A DNA stretch of 8,207 nt from JBJHCA01 sp050485785 (GTDB lineage: Bacteria > Bacteroidota > Bacteroidia > Chitinophagales > Saprospiraceae). Of this stretch, positions 6,507 to 8,207 are shown in pieces. Under the pieces are notes generated by a model, which saw only the letters and a list, made by a program, of their open reading frames with translations, was not told the origin of the DNA and ran no database searches. A program made the position numbers and the translations under genes. Location of the stretch: NCBI GenBank assembly GCA_050485785.1, contig JBJHCA010000113.1, positions 1 through 8,207 on the forward strand, given 5' to 3'. Every line of letters begins with the position of its first letter. The stretch's first letter is position 1.

Positions 6507-6929
6507 ATGAGCACAGGTCAACAACCCATGGCCCTTGTTGAGTATGAAGGTAACCTTCGCTGCCGTTCTGTACATGTTTATTCCGGAACCGGAGTCATCA
6601 GCGATGCACCACTCGATAACAACGGAATGGCACAGGCTTTTTCCCCAACTGACATGGTTTCTGCCTCATTGGCAACCTGCATGCTGACCATAATGGGCAT
6701 TAAAGCCCGGGATATGGAGTTGCTCCTGAAGGGTACCAAAGCTGAAGTTTGGAAAACCATGGCCTCCAATCCCAGAAGGATAAGCCGCATCGAAATCGGC
6801 TTTCACATGGCGGGCGGCCCCTTTACAGAAAAGGATAAAATGCTGCTTGAGCGCGTTGCCCGGGCATGCCCCGTAGCGCATAGCCTGCACCCGGATATTA
6901 CTCAGGAAGTGGTTTTTAACTGGCCCTGA
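6507..6929 (+). CDS. OsmC-family thiol peroxidase-like protein
   Basis: A 140-aa cytoplasmic protein of the OsmC/Ohr superfamily, whose members reduce organic hydroperoxides with a reactive cysteine pair. Visible family features are VEYEGNLR (11-18), DAPLDNNG (33-40), AFSPTDMVSASLATCML with Cys58, TIMGIKARD on the core helix (61-69), MASNPRRI (85-92), and ACPVAHSLHPDI with Cys121. Both catalytic cysteines are present, together with an N-terminal Arg that may activate them. I chose ATG 6507 because homologues begin close to the VEYEG strand. ATG 6462 (155 aa) or 6528 (133 aa) are possible, and the frame stays open upstream to TTG 6429, which overlaps the -7 box and is unlikely. It is the only plus-strand gene, divergent from the YceI operon and tail-to-tail with pabB. 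Confidence 0.93.
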   Translation: MSTGQQPMALVEYEGNLRCRSVHVYSGTGVISDAPLDNNGMAQAFSPTDMVSASLATCMLTIMGIKARDMELLLKGTKAEVWKTMASNPRRISRIEIGFHMAGGPFTEKDKMLLERVARACPVAHSLHPDITQEVVFNWP

Positions 6930-6933
6930 TCAG
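6926..6933. other. Abutting convergent stop codons, CTGATCAG
   Basis: The plus-strand TGA of the OsmC gene (6927-6929) is followed at once by the minus-strand TGA of pabB (6930-6932). Together they form the palindrome TGATCA with zero intergenic bases, so there is no room for a conventional terminator between the two genes. Confidence 0.9.
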
Positions 6934-8201
6934 TCACAACCCCATGAACGCATCAAACTGGCTGCTTTCACCATGCATTCCTCAAACTCATCTGCAGGCC
7001 GCGAATCATAAACAATAGCACCTCCGCTACAAAACGAGGCTTGTGCTGTTTGCCGGTTCACTACAAGCGAACGGATGAGGACATTGAAATCTATGTTTCC
7101 CTCAGGGTCAATGTAACCCATACACCCTGAATATGCTCCCCGCCGCATGGGTTCATAGTCCTCAATCAGCATGGTGGCTTTTATTTTTGGTGCGCCGGTC
7201 ATGGATCCTGGCGGCAATATGTGGCTGAGAACTTTTGCAGGGCTGGTACCCGGTTCTGCATAGCCGCATACCGTGGTGATCATCTGATAGACCCTGCTGA
7301 ACCCGTAAACACCAAAAAGTTCCGGTACTTCCACGGTGCCGGGTACACAAATCCTGGAGAGATCATTACGCATCAGATCAGCAATCATTACGTTTTCAGC
7401 CCGGTCTTTTTCTGAGTGGAACAGCTCTTCCATCAGTTGCTTGTCCTCTGCAGGGCTACTGCCTCTGCGTCGAGTTCCTTTCATGGGCTGGGCCGTTAGC
7501 AGGTCACCGTTTTTTTGCAGCAGGCGTTCAGGGCTTGCACTCAGCACATCAAACGCTCCCTGTCTGAAATACCCGCCCATGGGCGCACGGTTGTATTCGG
7601 CCAAATCGAGGTACATGGCCCACAGCGACTCCGGTTCAATGATGCCGGCAAATTCTATGCAGTAATTCAATTCGTAAATATCACCGGCCACTATGTGTTC
7701 ACGGATCTGCTCCACAATTTGCAGGTATTCATCCCGACCTGTTCCCGGGCTAAACTGTGGCGGTACATAGGTAGCGTGAAGGGTATCATTGTCTGCGTTC
7801 AGGGCACTTTTTATCTTTTGTATCACACTTTGCTTGCCATAAACTTCAACCCCATTCTCTGTAATTCCCAGTACGGCCTCAGGCTCAAACAGGCTGATCC
7901 ATGGGAAGCCGGTAGCATCATTGCCCCGGCTGTTCAGTTTTTCAAAGGCGTTTTTAGTGTCGTACGACAGCACTCCGAAGATCCAGCGGCCTCCTTGATC
8001 GATGTATGCCTGAGCTTGTTTCCAGGCGCTTTGTGCATCCATACCGGGGTCGAAAGGGATTACACAGGCTGATTTTTGCCCGGCAGCAATCAGTGTTTTA
8101 TAGCGCGAATGATTGTCCAGTGGCCATTGCTGACTGTCGTGAAGGGCAAAGGGATCAAATGCCTCCAATGCCCGGTTCAGGCCGGTTGAAAGGTGGGTCA
8201 T
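6930..8201 (-). CDS. pabB: Aminodeoxychorismate synthase component I
   Basis: A 423-aa chorismate-binding enzyme that makes 4-amino-4-deoxychorismate from chorismate and ammonia on the way to p-aminobenzoate and folate. Motifs in order are GDIYELNYCIEF (173-184), SASPERLLQ (221-229), PMKGTRRRG (239-247), SEKDRAENVMIADLMRNDLSRI (263-284), PPGSMTGAPKIKA (330-342), the GCMGYIDPEGNIDFNVLIRS stretch (359-378), SGGAIVYDS (392-400) and EFEEC (405-409). Lys241 in MKGT is the PabB-type catalytic lysine. Anthranilate synthase TrpE and isochorismate synthases have other residues here, which decides the assignment. Length is slightly short but complete. The N-terminus (WPLDNHSRY) is typical of Bacteroidota PabB. 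No glutaminase (PabA) or lyase (PabC) gene is in the window. The ATG at 8199-8201 lies within ATGA, so an upstream gene could overlap it beyond the edge. Confidence 0.92.
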   Translation of the reverse strand: MTHLSTGLNRALEAFDPFALHDSQQWPLDNHSRYKTLIAAGQKSACVIPFDPGMDAQSAWKQAQAYIDQGGRWIFGVLSYDTKNAFEKLNSRGNDATGFPWISLFEPEAVLGITENGVEVYGKQSVIQKIKSALNADNDTLHATYVPPQFSPGTGRDEYLQIVEQIREHIVAGDIYELNYCIEFAGIIEPESLWAMYLDLAEYNRAPMGGYFRQGAFDVLSASPERLLQKNGDLLTAQPMKGTRRRGSSPAEDKQLMEELFHSEKDRAENVMIADLMRNDLSRICVPGTVEVPELFGVYGFSRVYQMITTVCGYAEPGTSPAKVLSHILPPGSMTGAPKIKATMLIEDYEPMRRGAYSGCMGYIDPEGNIDFNVLIRSLVVNRQTAQASFCSGGAIVYDSRPADEFEECMVKAASLMRSWGCD

Positions 8202-8207
8202 GGCATT

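Noticed and set aside
7515..8072. 185-codon open frame on the plus strand antisense to pabB
   Set aside because: pabB has all family motifs across this stretch. The antisense frame has no domain signal, start context or promoter.
6930..8201. Anthranilate synthase (trpE) or isochorismate synthase as the identity of the chorismate enzyme
   Set aside because: The PMKGT motif with lysine is the PabB type; TrpE has alanine at this position. The protein also lacks the longer TrpE N-terminal region and no trp genes are nearby.

Overview
The window is a compact stretch of a Bacteroidota chromosome. Three lines of evidence point to this phylum: a C-terminal type IX secretion (Por) sorting domain on a secreted protein, a periplasmic beta-propeller/Y_Y_Y sensor joined to a LytS-type histidine kinase with a LytTR regulator, and promoter-like TAnnTTTG boxes combined with a lack of Shine-Dalgarno sequences. 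I cannot place it below phylum level. No RNA genes, insertion sequences, phage genes, CRISPR arrays or gene gaps over 300 bp are visible.

Layout from left to right. All genes are on the minus strand except the OsmC gene. (1) 1-692: a lipoprotein with two c-type haem attachment motifs, cut by the window edge. (2) 797-1981: a secreted beta-propeller protein of Ycf48/BNR-like repeats with a type IX sorting domain. (3) 2100-2855, 2852-5749 and 5756-6307: a tight three-gene operon, transcribed in the order YceI-like periplasmic protein, one-piece propeller sensor kinase, LytTR response regulator. The junctions are a 6-nt gap and a 4-nt ATGA overlap. (4) 6507-6929, plus strand: an OsmC-family peroxide-detoxification protein, divergent from the YceI operon. 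(5) 6930-8201: aminodeoxychorismate synthase component I (PabB) of folate synthesis. Its stop codon directly abuts the OsmC stop codon.

How the genes may work together. The kinase and regulator form one two-component pair. The co-transcribed YceI protein belongs to an isoprenoid/quinone-binding family and is the best candidate for either a signal-related partner or a regulated output. Nearby envelope-facing genes (cytochrome lipoprotein, secreted propeller) and the divergent OsmC gene suggest a loose theme of envelope redox or stress, but this is inference from position. PabB looks like unrelated housekeeping. The most unusual material is the YceI-sensor-regulator operon, the non-canonical CX4CH haem site in the lipoprotein, and the palindromes in the divergent YceI/OsmC control region. 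I see no clear evidence for a wholly new biological system.
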